In this document: piece after piece, positions 5,225 through 12,359 of the stretch | Numbering within the stretch: the first letter of the stretch is position 1 | Layout of the letters: the number at the start of each line of letters is the position of its first letter | NCBI GenBank assembly: GCA_937873555.1 | Contig: CALMWN010000497.1 | Location: 1 to 19,161 of the forward strand | Origin: an uncultured Clostridia bacterium | Lineage (GTDB): Bacteria; Bacillota; Clostridia; Acetivibrionales; CALMWN01 | Length of the DNA: 19,161 bases | Direction of reading: 5' to 3' | Position numbers and translations under genes: made by a program | Notes under the pieces: generated by a model | Told to the model about the DNA's origin: nothing | Seen by the model: only the letters and a program-made list of their open reading frames with translations | Databases searched by the model: none

Positions 5225-5960
5225 GGATCTTGATTCATTAATTAAAAAAGCGTTTAAAATGAGGTATGAAGATACTGCTTATCCACCTTCACAGGAAGTG
5301 TGGGAGAAAGTAATAAAAAGATTGAGAAATCAAAGAAGAAAAGATATACTTAAGCGGTTCAGACCTGCCATAGCAGCATGCTTGCTGTTTGTTATCCTGT
5401 CAGGCATTATGCTGAACTTTAATTCTCAGGTCATGGCCTTTGCAAATAAGTTTATTAGAAGTATTGAGGAATTAGCCGGCAATACATTTATTATTCATAA
5501 GAGTACCGGTAAGAGTGGACAGGATAATTCAATAAGAATGAATGACCGTTTTCAGGACCCCAGGTTAAATGAAGCACAGAGCAAAGTATCTTTTACGTTG
5601 TTGACACCGGAATATGTACCGAATGGCTATAAATTATCAAAGGTCGATGTTTTTAATGAAAACAAAGAGCAAGAGTCAGTAACATTTGTGTATGATAATT
5701 CTAATAAATCTGAGGATAAAAATGATTTTATTCAGATAGTTCAAACGTGCATCCCTAGCGGTACTAAAATGTCTTTAAATATTAAGACTGACAAGGACAC
5801 GCAAATCAAGCATATAAAAATTAAAGGTCAGGAAGCTACATTGGTTAAATATGACAGCAGTCTTAATAAAGTCATCTGGGACATAGATAATATAAATTAC
5901 AAAATTGATGGTTCTGTGGAAGAAAAAACGATAGTTAAAATTGCGGAATCAATGAAATAG
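5217..5960 (+). CDS. Membrane anti-sigma factor with DUF4367 domain
   Basis: This 247-residue protein is the likely anti-sigma partner of the preceding ECF factor. The N-terminal cytoplasmic part (1-48) is short and basic, with the 'YPPSQEVWEKVIKRLR' helix seen in clostridial DUF4367 anti-sigma proteins. It lacks the HxxxCxxC zinc motif of classical anti-sigma domains. One membrane segment spans about 50-68 (AIAACLLFVILSGIML). The outside part ends in a DUF4367 domain (about 125-247), from FTLLTPEYVPNGYKLSKVDV to a final IDNINYKIDGSVEEKTIVKI. The domain would sense something at the cell surface. ATG 5217 is chosen because GGGGGGT lies 6 bases upstream; an in-frame upstream ATG (5187) inside the sigma gene has no ribosome site. 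The 8-base overlap with the sigma gene supports joint expression. Confidence 0.86.
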   Translation: MSKDLDSLIKKAFKMRYEDTAYPPSQEVWEKVIKRLRNQRRKDILKRFRPAIAACLLFVILSGIMLNFNSQVMAFANKFIRSIEELAGNTFIIHKSTGKSGQDNSIRMNDRFQDPRLNEAQSKVSFTLLTPEYVPNGYKLSKVDVFNENKEQESVTFVYDNSNKSEDKNDFIQIVQTCIPSGTKMSLNIKTDKDTQIKHIKIKGQEATLVKYDSSLNKVIWDIDNINYKIDGSVEEKTIVKIAESMK

Positions 5961-5987
5961 GGTGTACATCTGGTACACCCTATTTTT
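5957..5987 (+). terminator. Terminator of the sigma/anti-sigma operon
   Basis: ATAGGGTGTAC (5957-5967) pairs perfectly with GTACACCCTAT (5973-5983) around a 5-base loop and is followed by TTTTT. The stem includes the anti-sigma stop codon. The convergent secreted-protein gene ends 10 bases further on. Confidence 0.88.
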
Positions 5988-5996
5988 ATTCACAAT

Positions 5997-6488
5997 TTAT
6001 TGCACATATATGTATGAAGAAGTGGACTCTTGTGTTTCGGTTTGTGTTCCTTTCGTTGCGGTATGTACTGTACGCGTTCTGTAATAATTTCCAGCCTGAC
6101 CTGTTGTATTAGTGCCTTTGTTTATAAATGTTGTTGAAGAAGAACTATATGACCAACTATTAACATCCGCCCACTGTGCGCCGTCCCATTTCTGAAGATA
6201 TAGCGTGAGGGTCATCTGATCCACAGTTGTATTAGCGGTACTACTTCCGGCGACATTAAGAGTTGTACCGCTCGGGTTGGATATGGAGCATCCCCAATCA
6301 GTTAACAGGCCGCTTATAGCAGGAGAAAAAAATATAATATCTTTGCTGCTACCGTATTTGGGGTCGGAGGATTCTACACCCTCAGTTGGCTTTGGCGGCC
6401 TTTGTGCTTTCTCTGCGGCAAAAGTCACTTGCTGCAGGGACAGAACCAATAACATAGTAAAAACAACTGCTTTTAAAAATTTGTTCAT
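5997..6488 (-). CDS. Secreted beta-rich protein, DUF6147-like
   Basis: This 163-residue protein has a clear signal peptide (MNKFLKAVVFTMLLVLSLQQ, then VTFA), with cleavage probably after residue 24. The mature part carries a Ser/Thr/Asn-rich beta domain: ISGLLTDWGCSISNPSGTTL, then VDQMTLTLYLQKWDGAQWAD, then YYRTRTVHTATKGTQTETQE. This layout resembles DUF6147-type exported proteins of Clostridia, whose function is unknown; I assign it by memory of the pattern. The ribosome site GAAAGGAG is well placed before ATG 6488. It is transcribed away from the lipoprotein/L,D-transpeptidase operon, and each side has its own ECF-type promoter. Co-induction under envelope stress is therefore likely. It converges on the sigma operon. 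Confidence 0.8.
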   Translation of the reverse strand: MNKFLKAVVFTMLLVLSLQQVTFAAEKAQRPPKPTEGVESSDPKYGSSKDIIFFSPAISGLLTDWGCSISNPSGTTLNVAGSSTANTTVDQMTLTLYLQKWDGAQWADVNSWSYSSSSTTFINKGTNTTGQAGNYYRTRTVHTATKGTQTETQESTSSYIYVQ

Positions 6489-6534
6489 CTTGAAATTCTC
6501 CTTTCGTTTATAAAAAATACTTTCTCTGTATATA

Positions 6535-6562
6535 AGACAACCTAAAACGGAAAAACGTCACA
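6535..6562 (-). promoter_or_regulatory. ECF-type promoter for the secreted protein gene
   Basis: On the minus strand TGTGAC (6562-6557), 16 bases ending in TTTTAGG, TTGTCT (6540-6535). Start of transcription would be near 6528, about 40 bases before ATG 6488. Its spacer end TTTTAGG is the same as in the divergent promoter at 6603-6630. Confidence 0.75.
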
Positions 6563-6602
6563 AAAATTTTGAAAATTTTACAAAAAATATTTTTCCAGAA
6601 TC

Positions 6603-6630
6603 TGTGACGAAATGTACTTTTAGGTTGTCA
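6603..6630 (+). promoter_or_regulatory. ECF-type promoter for the lipoprotein/L,D-transpeptidase operon
   Basis: TGTGAC (6603-6608), 16 bases ending in TTTTAGG, TTGTCA (6625-6630), then TATATAG. The leader to the first gene is about 115 bases and contains no obvious fold. With the minus-strand promoter it forms a mirror-image divergent pair. Confidence 0.75.
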
Positions 6631-6752
6631 TATATAGTAGAGGGATAAATTACAATTCCTTCAAAAGACAACAAAGAGGAAGTAAGTTTCTATATTTTCA
6701 TAGTTTGTAAGGTCATTAAGTAAATGATTTTAAAAAGGAGTGTTTGTTTGAT

Positions 6753-7352
6753 ATGAAATCTTGTTGCAAATATTTGTTTGTTAAAAACTTTCCTATTCTT
6801 CTTTTACTATTATTTACATTACTTTTGTCTGCTTGTTATAGTAAAGAAATTGATAATAAAAAAGATGCTACAATTGCTGCAAATCTTCAGATTGAAGATA
6901 TAATTTACAAAACATTAATTAGTAATGAAACTGATGAATATAAGGCAAAGAAGATATTCGAAAACATTAATCTGATTGATTGGTCATCATACCAATCAAT
7001 CAGCGGCAATAATTCAAATGATCTGCTTTCTTTCTTGGAACGGAATCTTTCAAATACCGATGATAACGGCAAATTAAATTTTTTAAGAGCAACAACAAAA
7101 TTAGATGGTGCCTATGCAGAAAGATATTCGTCAATTGTTGGAGATTTATTTCTTAAAGACAAGAGAAATACAATTCATTTGATTAGCAAGTTAGACGCTC
7201 CAAAGCAGAAAGAAATAGTTGACTATATTTTATTCAATTTTAGCGCTAACGATAAGCTACGCATAAAAAAAGATATTGAGCAGTTAAAAGGGCTTGATAT
7301 AAATGATGATGAAAGGAGGGTAGTCGACTTGTTCTTAGAAAGATTGAAGTAA
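6753..7352 (+). CDS. Lipoprotein with helical repeat shared with the next gene
   Basis: This 199-residue predicted lipoprotein has a hydrophobic signal LLLLLFTLLLSAC with lipobox LSAC, so it should be anchored to the outer face of the membrane. The mature part is helical and charged. Its C-terminal region (about 130-199), with VGDLFLKDKRNTIHLISKLD and IVDYILFNFSANDKLRIKKD, visibly resembles the N-terminal region of the L,D-transpeptidase downstream (VGTAYKKDTVKFITELG..., DYIIYNYSDNEIPELRKTLE). ATG 6753 is preferred: AAGGAG is 12 bases upstream, a little far, while an in-frame TTG at 6744 would be only 3 bases from it. The next gene follows after 32 bases, and both probably use the ECF-type promoter at 6603. 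I recognise no named family; a partner or regulator of the transpeptidase is a guess from the shared domain. Confidence 0.8.
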   Translation: MKSCCKYLFVKNFPILLLLLFTLLLSACYSKEIDNKKDATIAANLQIEDIIYKTLISNETDEYKAKKIFENINLIDWSSYQSISGNNSNDLLSFLERNLSNTDDNGKLNFLRATTKLDGAYAERYSSIVGDLFLKDKRNTIHLISKLDAPKQKEIVDYILFNFSANDKLRIKKDIEQLKGLDINDDERRVVDLFLERLK

Positions 7353-7384
7353 ATATTTTATTTTGTGAAAGGAGATACCAAATA

Positions 7385-8968
7385 ATGAGAAGAAAGTTAA
7401 ATCAATTTTTCCTAATGGCACTGGCTGCCACGATCTGTTTATCGATGCAAACCTCGACTTTTGCATTGAATGAGACTCAAAGGTCCGATAATTACTATCA
7501 ATTATTCCAGAATGCTATTAAGGCTGATGGCATAAATGCCGAACAGGCATCAATTGATGTGGGAACAGCTTATAAAAAAGACACCGTCAAGTTTATTACT
7601 GAGCTGGGATACATGAGTCAAGAAGAAATTGAAACTATTTCTGATTATATCATTTATAATTATAGTGATAATGAAATTCCCGAACTCAGGAAAACATTGG
7701 AAGAGTCAAAAAACTCTAGCCAAAGCTTCGATAAGGATAAGAAAGTAACTAACACTATCTTGAATCACATAAATAAGAGAATAAATTCAAAACCTCTAAC
7801 TCAAAGCGAGTACAAAGCGCCAGATGTCACAATGGGCTTTAATAAAGAAAGATTGGAAAGCTTTATTAAAAATAACAATAGTGAGGTTGATGAAGAATAT
7901 TCAACTACTCTCGCAAATGCATGCACTGTTGACCCTAATCTATTTGCGGACATGCTTTCAAAAATAGATTCTAATAAAGTTGAAGATATCTGCAAACGAG
8001 TAGCAAAAGTATATAGAGACCAAGGAATAAAATCTATCAGTGAGAAATCTGGTGGAGTTAAGCTTAATAATAATCAAGCCAGTATTCTTGATAAAGTAAC
8101 TGCAGAAATCAAAAAGGCTGACTTAAATGCTGCTTCACAAAAATCGATCAAGGACTCTGGTATAATAACCAATACCGTTTCTCAACCGACTAATACGATA
8201 GAACCCGGGAAAAAAGCCAATTATAAATTTTCATTAAATAGTAAGGAATTAGCTAATACGGATAGAACTTATTATATTGAGCTATACTCTCAAAAAGGTG
8301 AAAAGGCATTGTTAAAAGAAGGCAAATATGTATCAATACCAGCAGGTCAAGCTACTGTAAGTTTTGATTTTAATCCGATATTCTACGGTGCTGGCAAATA
8401 TGATTTGTCTTTAAAAGTATATGATAGCAGCAATACAACATTATTAGCAACCAGTCAGGCTATTGCAACAGCTACAACAGTGTACAACTGGGAAATCTAT
8501 GTTTGGCTATACCAGCATAGGGACGCACATCCAAATAGAGATAATGTGGGCGTCGTATTACAATTCTGGGGAGCTGACGGAACTTTGGGTTGGACAGATT
8601 CTACAATCCTTGGAAGATCAGATACCGGAGCAAGTCCTTTAGTTTATCATGGTAATACACCAACAGGCGATTATACTGGGTATCTTAAAACCGAGACTGA
8701 TACTGCAGCATATGGTCCTTACCAAATTGTTAATATGACTGGTGTATCAGGCCAAATTATTGATTCCGGGCGAAATGGCATAGCAATACATGGCGGTAGA
8801 GAAGGATATTCTTCTCCCTCCGACCCCTGGTATCCTTTATATTATACATATGGCTGTGTAAGAATAACTAACGCAGACCAATATACTCTGCAGACAAAAA
8901 TTCAACAGGCAATATCAAGTGGATCTGCAAGTACCGGATCTGTAAAAGTACGTGAGTGGCCGTACTAA
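7385..8968 (+). CDS. Secreted L,D-transpeptidase (YkuD domain)
   Basis: This 527-residue exported enzyme is predicted to form 3-3 cross-links in peptidoglycan or attach proteins to it. It has a signal peptide at 1-27 (ending STFA). A helical region (about 37-240) holds at least two copies of a repeat related to the preceding lipoprotein, for example DTVKFITELG...DYIIYNYSDN and DPNLFADMLSK...KRVAKVY. A beta-sandwich segment follows (about 255-365). The C-terminal YkuD catalytic domain (about 375-510) contains GNTPTGDYTGYL, the catalytic His469 in NGIAIHGG and Cys491 in YTYGCVRITN, matching HxG...(S/T)xGC(V/I)R. The domain order with an N-terminal helical repeat is unusual for this family. The ribosome site AAAGGAG precedes ATG 7385. 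Placement in the ECF operon implies induction when the wall is stressed. Confidence 0.9.
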   Translation: MRRKLNQFFLMALAATICLSMQTSTFALNETQRSDNYYQLFQNAIKADGINAEQASIDVGTAYKKDTVKFITELGYMSQEEIETISDYIIYNYSDNEIPELRKTLEESKNSSQSFDKDKKVTNTILNHINKRINSKPLTQSEYKAPDVTMGFNKERLESFIKNNNSEVDEEYSTTLANACTVDPNLFADMLSKIDSNKVEDICKRVAKVYRDQGIKSISEKSGGVKLNNNQASILDKVTAEIKKADLNAASQKSIKDSGIITNTVSQPTNTIEPGKKANYKFSLNSKELANTDRTYYIELYSQKGEKALLKEGKYVSIPAGQATVSFDFNPIFYGAGKYDLSLKVYDSSNTTLLATSQAIATATTVYNWEIYVWLYQHRDAHPNRDNVGVVLQFWGADGTLGWTDSTILGRSDTGASPLVYHGNTPTGDYTGYLKTETDTAAYGPYQIVNMTGVSGQIIDSGRNGIAIHGGREGYSSPSDPWYPLYYTYGCVRITNADQYTLQTKIQQAISSGSASTGSVKVREWPY

Positions 8969-9013
8969 ACCACTTATCATTCGATCCATGCCATATTGAC
9001 TAACTATTGTCTT

Positions 9014-9057
9014 TTACAAAAGAACTGATATTGTACACTATATCAGTTCTTTTGTAA
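9014..9057 (+). terminator. Long hairpin after the L,D-transpeptidase gene
   Basis: TTACAAAAGAACTGATAT (9014-9031) pairs perfectly over 18 bases with ATATCAGTTCTTTTGTAA (9040-9057) around 8 bases. The T-rich descending arm can serve as the termination tract; no separate T-run follows. It separates the ECF operon from the next lipoprotein gene, and the symmetry allows function on both strands. Confidence 0.7.
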
Positions 9058-9088
9058 TACTATTTCACCAAAAGGATTTGGTTTCAAA

Positions 9089-9574
9089 ATGAAACGGCTA
9101 TTATTTTTAGTTCTATTATCTATATTGCCTCTTCATATTAATGGATGTTCTCAAATTCAAAATAATACTGATAATAACAATAAGCCTCCGCTTTCAATGG
9201 TAACTCAGTCTTCAGAGATCACTTCTGCAGATATTTCTGAAGGGAAACAAGTGATACAGGAATATTTTAATGCTTTGAAAAATAGCAGATACGATGATTT
9301 ACAGAAAACTTTGGGGAGATATAAACAAGGATTATACAACAAAGAAAATATTGACAAATGGAAACCTGATCTTGATTCAATTGAGTACCCCGGAAATTAT
9401 ATTGATTTAAATACTCCCCCTAGTTCCTATATATCTATTTACAAAAAAGCTCCATATAAATTTATGACTCTTCATGTGATTTTTACAGAAGAACTCAAAA
9501 AAAAAGATTGGGATTATATACTGGTAAAAGAAGAAGAAAAATCTTCATGGGTAATACATGATTGGGGCAAATAG
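9089..9574 (+). CDS. Small lipoprotein, possibly DUF4829/NTF2-like
   Basis: This 161-residue predicted lipoprotein has signal LLFLVLLSILPLHINGC, with the lipobox ending at Cys20. After a low-complexity Asn-rich linker and a 'PPLSMVTQSSEITSADISEG' stretch, a compact domain begins with GKQVIQEYFNALKNSRYDDL. This looks like the first helix of the NTF2-like/DUF4829 fold common in exported clostridial proteins, and it ends in strands with WDYILVKEEEKSSWVIHDW. The family call is tentative. The ribosome site is weak (AAAGGA, 12 bases before ATG 9089). None of the ECF-type promoters precedes it, so it is probably independent of the upstream operon. Directly after it lies the broken DUF1906 gene. Confidence 0.72.
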   Translation: MKRLLFLVLLSILPLHINGCSQIQNNTDNNNKPPLSMVTQSSEITSADISEGKQVIQEYFNALKNSRYDDLQKTLGRYKQGLYNKENIDKWKPDLDSIEYPGNYIDLNTPPSSYISIYKKAPYKFMTLHVIFTEELKKKDWDYILVKEEEKSSWVIHDWGK

Positions 9575-9576
9575 GA

Positions 9577-9827
9577 CTTCCTTATGGTCCAGTTCCCCAT
9601 TGTGTTACGCAGGATTCTATTTGCTCCAGCTCCCTACCATTCATATACTGGTTGGATGACAAAAAGAGCAATTCTTTCCGGGCAAGGTTGGGGGGTCTTG
9701 CCAGTATATGTTGGACGGCAGTAAGACAGTACTCACTTGACTGAGCAGCAGAATATGGATGATGCTCAAGATGCAGCAACGCTTGCATAAAAAGTAGGTT
9801 TCCCAAGGGCTCTATTTTATTTATAAC
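9577..9827 (+). pseudogene. Degenerate DUF1906 (glycoside hydrolase-like) fragment
   Basis: No single frame is open, but joined frames give a recognisable DUF1906 segment. First comes YAGFYL (about 9612-9632). One base then seems lost, and the next frame gives APAPYHSYTGWMTKRAILSG and QGWGVLPVYVGRQ up to TAA (about 9722). The same frame resumes as DSTHLTEQQNMDDAQDAATL, A, TAA, KVGFP, and ends at a third TAA near 9827. DUF1906 proteins have GFYLaPAPSH...W...R..L...GWG..PVYVGQQ...LT..QG..DG.DAA.LA...GFP in this order. They are TIM-barrel, lysozyme-like or cell-surface proteins. One frameshift, two internal stops and missing ends make this a dead fragment. The overlapping open frames on both strands are not genes. 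Confidence 0.75.
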
Positions 9828-9846
9828 TCATGAGGAGGATGATAGA

Positions 9847-10341
9847 ATGGGAAAAGGAAGCACGAATAAATGGGTAATATTTATAATTGCAATTTTTGTA
9901 GTATCAGGTGCAGTATTTTTACTCTACAATAGTGAAAAATTCGGAGTCCCTAAAAATATAGATGAGCAAAAAGCTTCTGGTCTCAGCTCTGAAATATTTG
10001 AAAATGTAAATATCAAAATAAATAAGGATGTCGAATTCACAAATGGATGGAAAAGCTCATTGGTTGATATGGATAAAAAAGACGCTGGCGGGAAATATTG
10101 GTTCGTACAAGTCGGTTCGTTAAAAAGTGACCCAAGACAGGGGATTGCAATTGTTTTTCATCGGGATAAAGATAGTAACAAAGATGTAGTAGATAAAGAG
10201 TTTTTAACACCCAGCAAGCATGGTGCAATCAAAATTGAAAGTCCTGGTGCTAAGGACTTCACCATGTCAGTAGTGGCCGAAGATGGCTACAAATGGATAT
10301 TTAACATATATAATGGTTTCTCTGATAATGGCAACCAATAG
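9847..10341 (+). CDS. Membrane-anchored hypothetical protein
   Basis: This 164-residue protein has a short Lys-rich start, one N-terminal membrane segment (about 9-27, WVIFIIAIFVVSGAVFLLY) and an outside domain rich in charged residues and beta-forming stretches (GGKYWFVQVGSLKS, GIAIVFHRD, MSVVAEDGYKWIFNIYNGF). There is no cysteine after the signal, so it is anchored by its membrane helix rather than by lipid. I recognise no family. The ribosome site GAGGAGG lies 9 bases before ATG 9847 and is strong. It converges on the AbiE toxin gene, with 58 bases between and no clear terminator. Confidence 0.72.
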   Translation: MGKGSTNKWVIFIIAIFVVSGAVFLLYNSEKFGVPKNIDEQKASGLSSEIFENVNIKINKDVEFTNGWKSSLVDMDKKDAGGKYWFVQVGSLKSDPRQGIAIVFHRDKDSNKDVVDKEFLTPSKHGAIKIESPGAKDFTMSVVAEDGYKWIFNIYNGFSDNGNQ

Positions 10342-10399
10342 TAAGTCTAGTTGATGGGAATAATGGAATAGTTATAAATTCCTTTTTCATCTGTACTTT

Positions 10400-11398
10400 T
10401 CAAGCAAGCGCATTTATCTCTGCTTCCATCCGCCGGATTGTATCCATAATTTCTTCAAAGCTCGGCGTTTCTCCAAAGATCATGTTCTTCATATGCTCGT
10501 AATCCTCCGCAAGGATAGGAACACAGTCCTCCGGCGGCACCAGCCTCATAGTACCGGGATGGGCCAAGTCATATCTCGCGGCATTTGCCGGGTAGAAGCG
10601 CGCCTTAAATTCGACGACACGCTCCAATAACGGTAAATCGGCATAAGCCTGCTCTTTAACGCGGGACTTATCCATGCAGTACAGGTCGTAATAATGCCGT
10701 GAGTAGCGGCTGGGAAATTTGCCGTTAGTGCGGAAAGCCTCTTTATGGAGAATAGTCACCTTTTCCCAAAAGGTACGCTCTGCCATGACGGTCAGGACAC
10801 TGGTGGACGTAGTTTTAAAGGCTTGAGGATATCGTTCAGCAGCATAAGAGGTAATAGTGGCAGTCTGTGTAGGCGTCCATGCCGCAAGAGCGCCAATCTC
10901 CATCCGCACGACGCTCACAATAGCGTTATCGTCATAAATCCTCGGATACGCAAAGCACAGGGTCTGTGGCTCGTCATCATTTATAAAAAGCTTAAACGGC
11001 TCCGACAGCAGTTGCGCGAAGTCACCCTTAAGCATCGGTAAAAACACATCCCGCAGGAAGTTACAAGTTCTGTTGTCCATCTCTTTGTTCAGCTTGTCCT
11101 GACTGGTTTTACTGCGCTCCGCCCATGGCTCTGAGGCAGCATATCCGAGAACCCGCCAATCAAGGATGAGGTCGATATCCTCGGAAAAACGCTCAATCAA
11201 CCCATAACACTTAGAGAGGCTTGTGCCTCCCTTGAATGCCATTTGTTCTGCCCATGGGCTTTGGTGAAACAAATAATCAAGCGTCCAGCAAACCCAAAAA
11301 TCCTTTTCTGCCATTGCCTCCGGTAATTTGATGTCGTGAGCTGTTGCGAGAAACAGTTCCTCGCGTTCACGGCGGTCAAGCTTTGCGATTCTATTCAT
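10400..11398 (-). CDS. AbiEii-type nucleotidyltransferase toxin
   Basis: This 332-residue protein is of the AbiEii/MenT nucleotidyltransferase family, the toxin half of AbiE phage-defence systems. These enzymes add nucleotides to tRNA or bind GTP and stop growth on phage infection. Motifs are all present: the family's EKDFWVCWTLDYLF opening (31-44), the polymerase-beta-like FKGGTSLSK (55-63), the metal-binding FSEDIDLIL (Asp74, Asp76), and the later conserved ERTFWEKVTILHKEAF and SRHYYDLYCMD. ATG 11398 is chosen because AAGGAGGGC directly precedes it; longer in-frame starts lie inside the antitoxin gene. It overlaps the antitoxin gene by 8 bases, so translation is coupled. The pair is visibly richer in G+C than its neighbours, which suggests horizontal acquisition. 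The catalytic motifs look intact. Confidence 0.9.
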   Translation of the reverse strand: MNRIAKLDRREREELFLATAHDIKLPEAMAEKDFWVCWTLDYLFHQSPWAEQMAFKGGTSLSKCYGLIERFSEDIDLILDWRVLGYAASEPWAERSKTSQDKLNKEMDNRTCNFLRDVFLPMLKGDFAQLLSEPFKLFINDDEPQTLCFAYPRIYDDNAIVSVVRMEIGALAAWTPTQTATITSYAAERYPQAFKTTSTSVLTVMAERTFWEKVTILHKEAFRTNGKFPSRYSRHYYDLYCMDKSRVKEQAYADLPLLERVVEFKARFYPANAARYDLAHPGTMRLVPPEDCVPILAEDYEHMKNMIFGETPSFEEIMDTIRRMEAEINALA

Positions 11399-12014
11399 GG
11401 CCGCCCTCCTTGCAAATTTTGCGTATGAGCTCATAAACCCAGGCGGTGACGCGCTTTGCTTCCACAAACATCTGAGTCTTTTCATTTTCAGTCAGCAATT
11501 TTGAGATGCTGCGGAGTTCTTTATCCGTCACATTGCTCTTGCCTAATGCTTTCAGCGCCTGAACGACAAGCGCGGTTTTATATGATATATTAATAATCTC
11601 GTTTTTATTGTCTGTGTGTTTGAATTTCAGCATCATTCCGGCTGCTTCATAGGTCTTATACGGTCCGTCACTGACATAAAGCCAGACAGCAGGTACCTGC
11701 GTGGACAAACCCAGCATATTCAGTGCAGTGTCGCCGCATGGGACAATAGTCCAGCCGTAATTTCGGGCTATCGCCTTTGCGATGTCATCGGAGCGGGGCG
11801 GAATGTTCTTGTTCAACAACGCACTATATCGAGGCTTAACATAAATGCCGCGCATCACGCGCTGCAATTCGCCTGTTTCTTCAAGCCGATCAAGACACAT
11901 ATTTATTTTTACAGCTTCTGCGATGTCAAAAAAGTCAGAGGGAATAAATACTGAACCGTCATTCGCGTCTTGTATTCGTTTTTTTACTTGTTCCAAATTA
12001 TCTGGACGTTTCAT
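11391..12014 (-). CDS. AbiEi-type antitoxin / autorepressor (DUF6088-like)
   Basis: This 207-residue protein is encoded first in the pair. The N-terminal part (about 1-70) is a winged helix: FIPSDFFDIAEAVKINMCLD, then RLEETGELQRVMRGIYVKPR, the 'promoter-like start, one wing, GIYxKP' pattern of AbiEi/DUF6088 antitoxins. The middle part contains IARNYGWTIVPCGDTALNML, also typical. Such proteins bind inverted repeats in their own promoter and neutralise the toxin. Here the promoter has exactly such repeats (12100-12167). A weak GAGG site lies 9 bases before ATG 12014. The gene overlaps the toxin gene by 8 bases, the usual antitoxin-first order. Confidence 0.87.
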   Translation of the reverse strand: MKRPDNLEQVKKRIQDANDGSVFIPSDFFDIAEAVKINMCLDRLEETGELQRVMRGIYVKPRYSALLNKNIPPRSDDIAKAIARNYGWTIVPCGDTALNMLGLSTQVPAVWLYVSDGPYKTYEAAGMMLKFKHTDNKNEIINISYKTALVVQALKALGKSNVTDKELRSISKLLTENEKTQMFVEAKRVTAWVYELIRKICKEGGHE

Positions 12015-12049
12015 AAGCTCGCCTCATTTCGTTATAACGACCTAATTCA

Positions 12050-12084
12050 AAATTAATTTTTTCGTTTGTAGAAAAAATTAATTT
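12050..12084 (-). repeat. 14-pair AT-rich hairpin in the abiE leader
   Basis: AAATTAATTTTTTC (12050-12063) and GAAAAAATTAATTT (12071-12084) are perfect complements around 7 bases. It lies between the abiE promoter and the antitoxin start, so it would form in the leader RNA. CGTTATAACG (12030-12039), a 10-base palindrome close to the start codon, may be a further operator. Confidence 0.6.
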
Positions 12085-12099
12085 CATCAGCGGAGTTTC

Positions 12100-12167
12100 A
12101 ACGAGGCGGGAAACATTTTTTATTGCCTCGTTATAAATAATATATACTATTTATAACCAATATTCAA
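12100..12167 (-). promoter_or_regulatory. abiE promoter with overlapping operators
   Basis: On the minus strand TTGAAT (12167-12162), 17 bases, TATATT (12144-12139) form a good vegetative promoter. A perfect inverted repeat, GTTATAAATA (12130-12139) / TATTTATAAC (12148-12157), covers the spacer and -10. A second, AACGAGGC (12100-12107) / GCCTCGTT (12125-12132), covers the transcription start. GCCTC...GTTATAA recurs at 12021-12036 beside the start codon. This matches the repressor-over-promoter plan known for AbiEi autoregulation. Between this promoter and the receiver-protein gene (12168-12359) I see no gene or hairpin. Confidence 0.75.
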
Positions 12168-12359
12168 GCGCTTTATTCTTTTGGATTTGAAAAAAACTTC
12201 GTAAAGCTGATAAAATAAGGACTGTAAAAATCACTCATTTGCCAGTATGATTTCTTTAAACTTTTCTGCGGTATTAGAGTGTACTGGGTTTATTGTTTCA
12301 ATCATCTCATTGTTGAATTTCTATATCATAAATGCATAGATCTTTTTATTACTCAATGA

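Noticed and set aside
9562..9806. Two open frames, one on each strand, after the second lipoprotein
   Set aside because: Neither resembles a protein family, while a third frame read with one base shift matches DUF1906; they are by-products of the pseudogene.
12237..12310. Short minus-strand frame downstream of the receiver stub (begins MIETINPVHSN)
   Set aside because: Only about 24 codons, no ribosome site, no match to the rest of a response regulator; kept out for lack of support.
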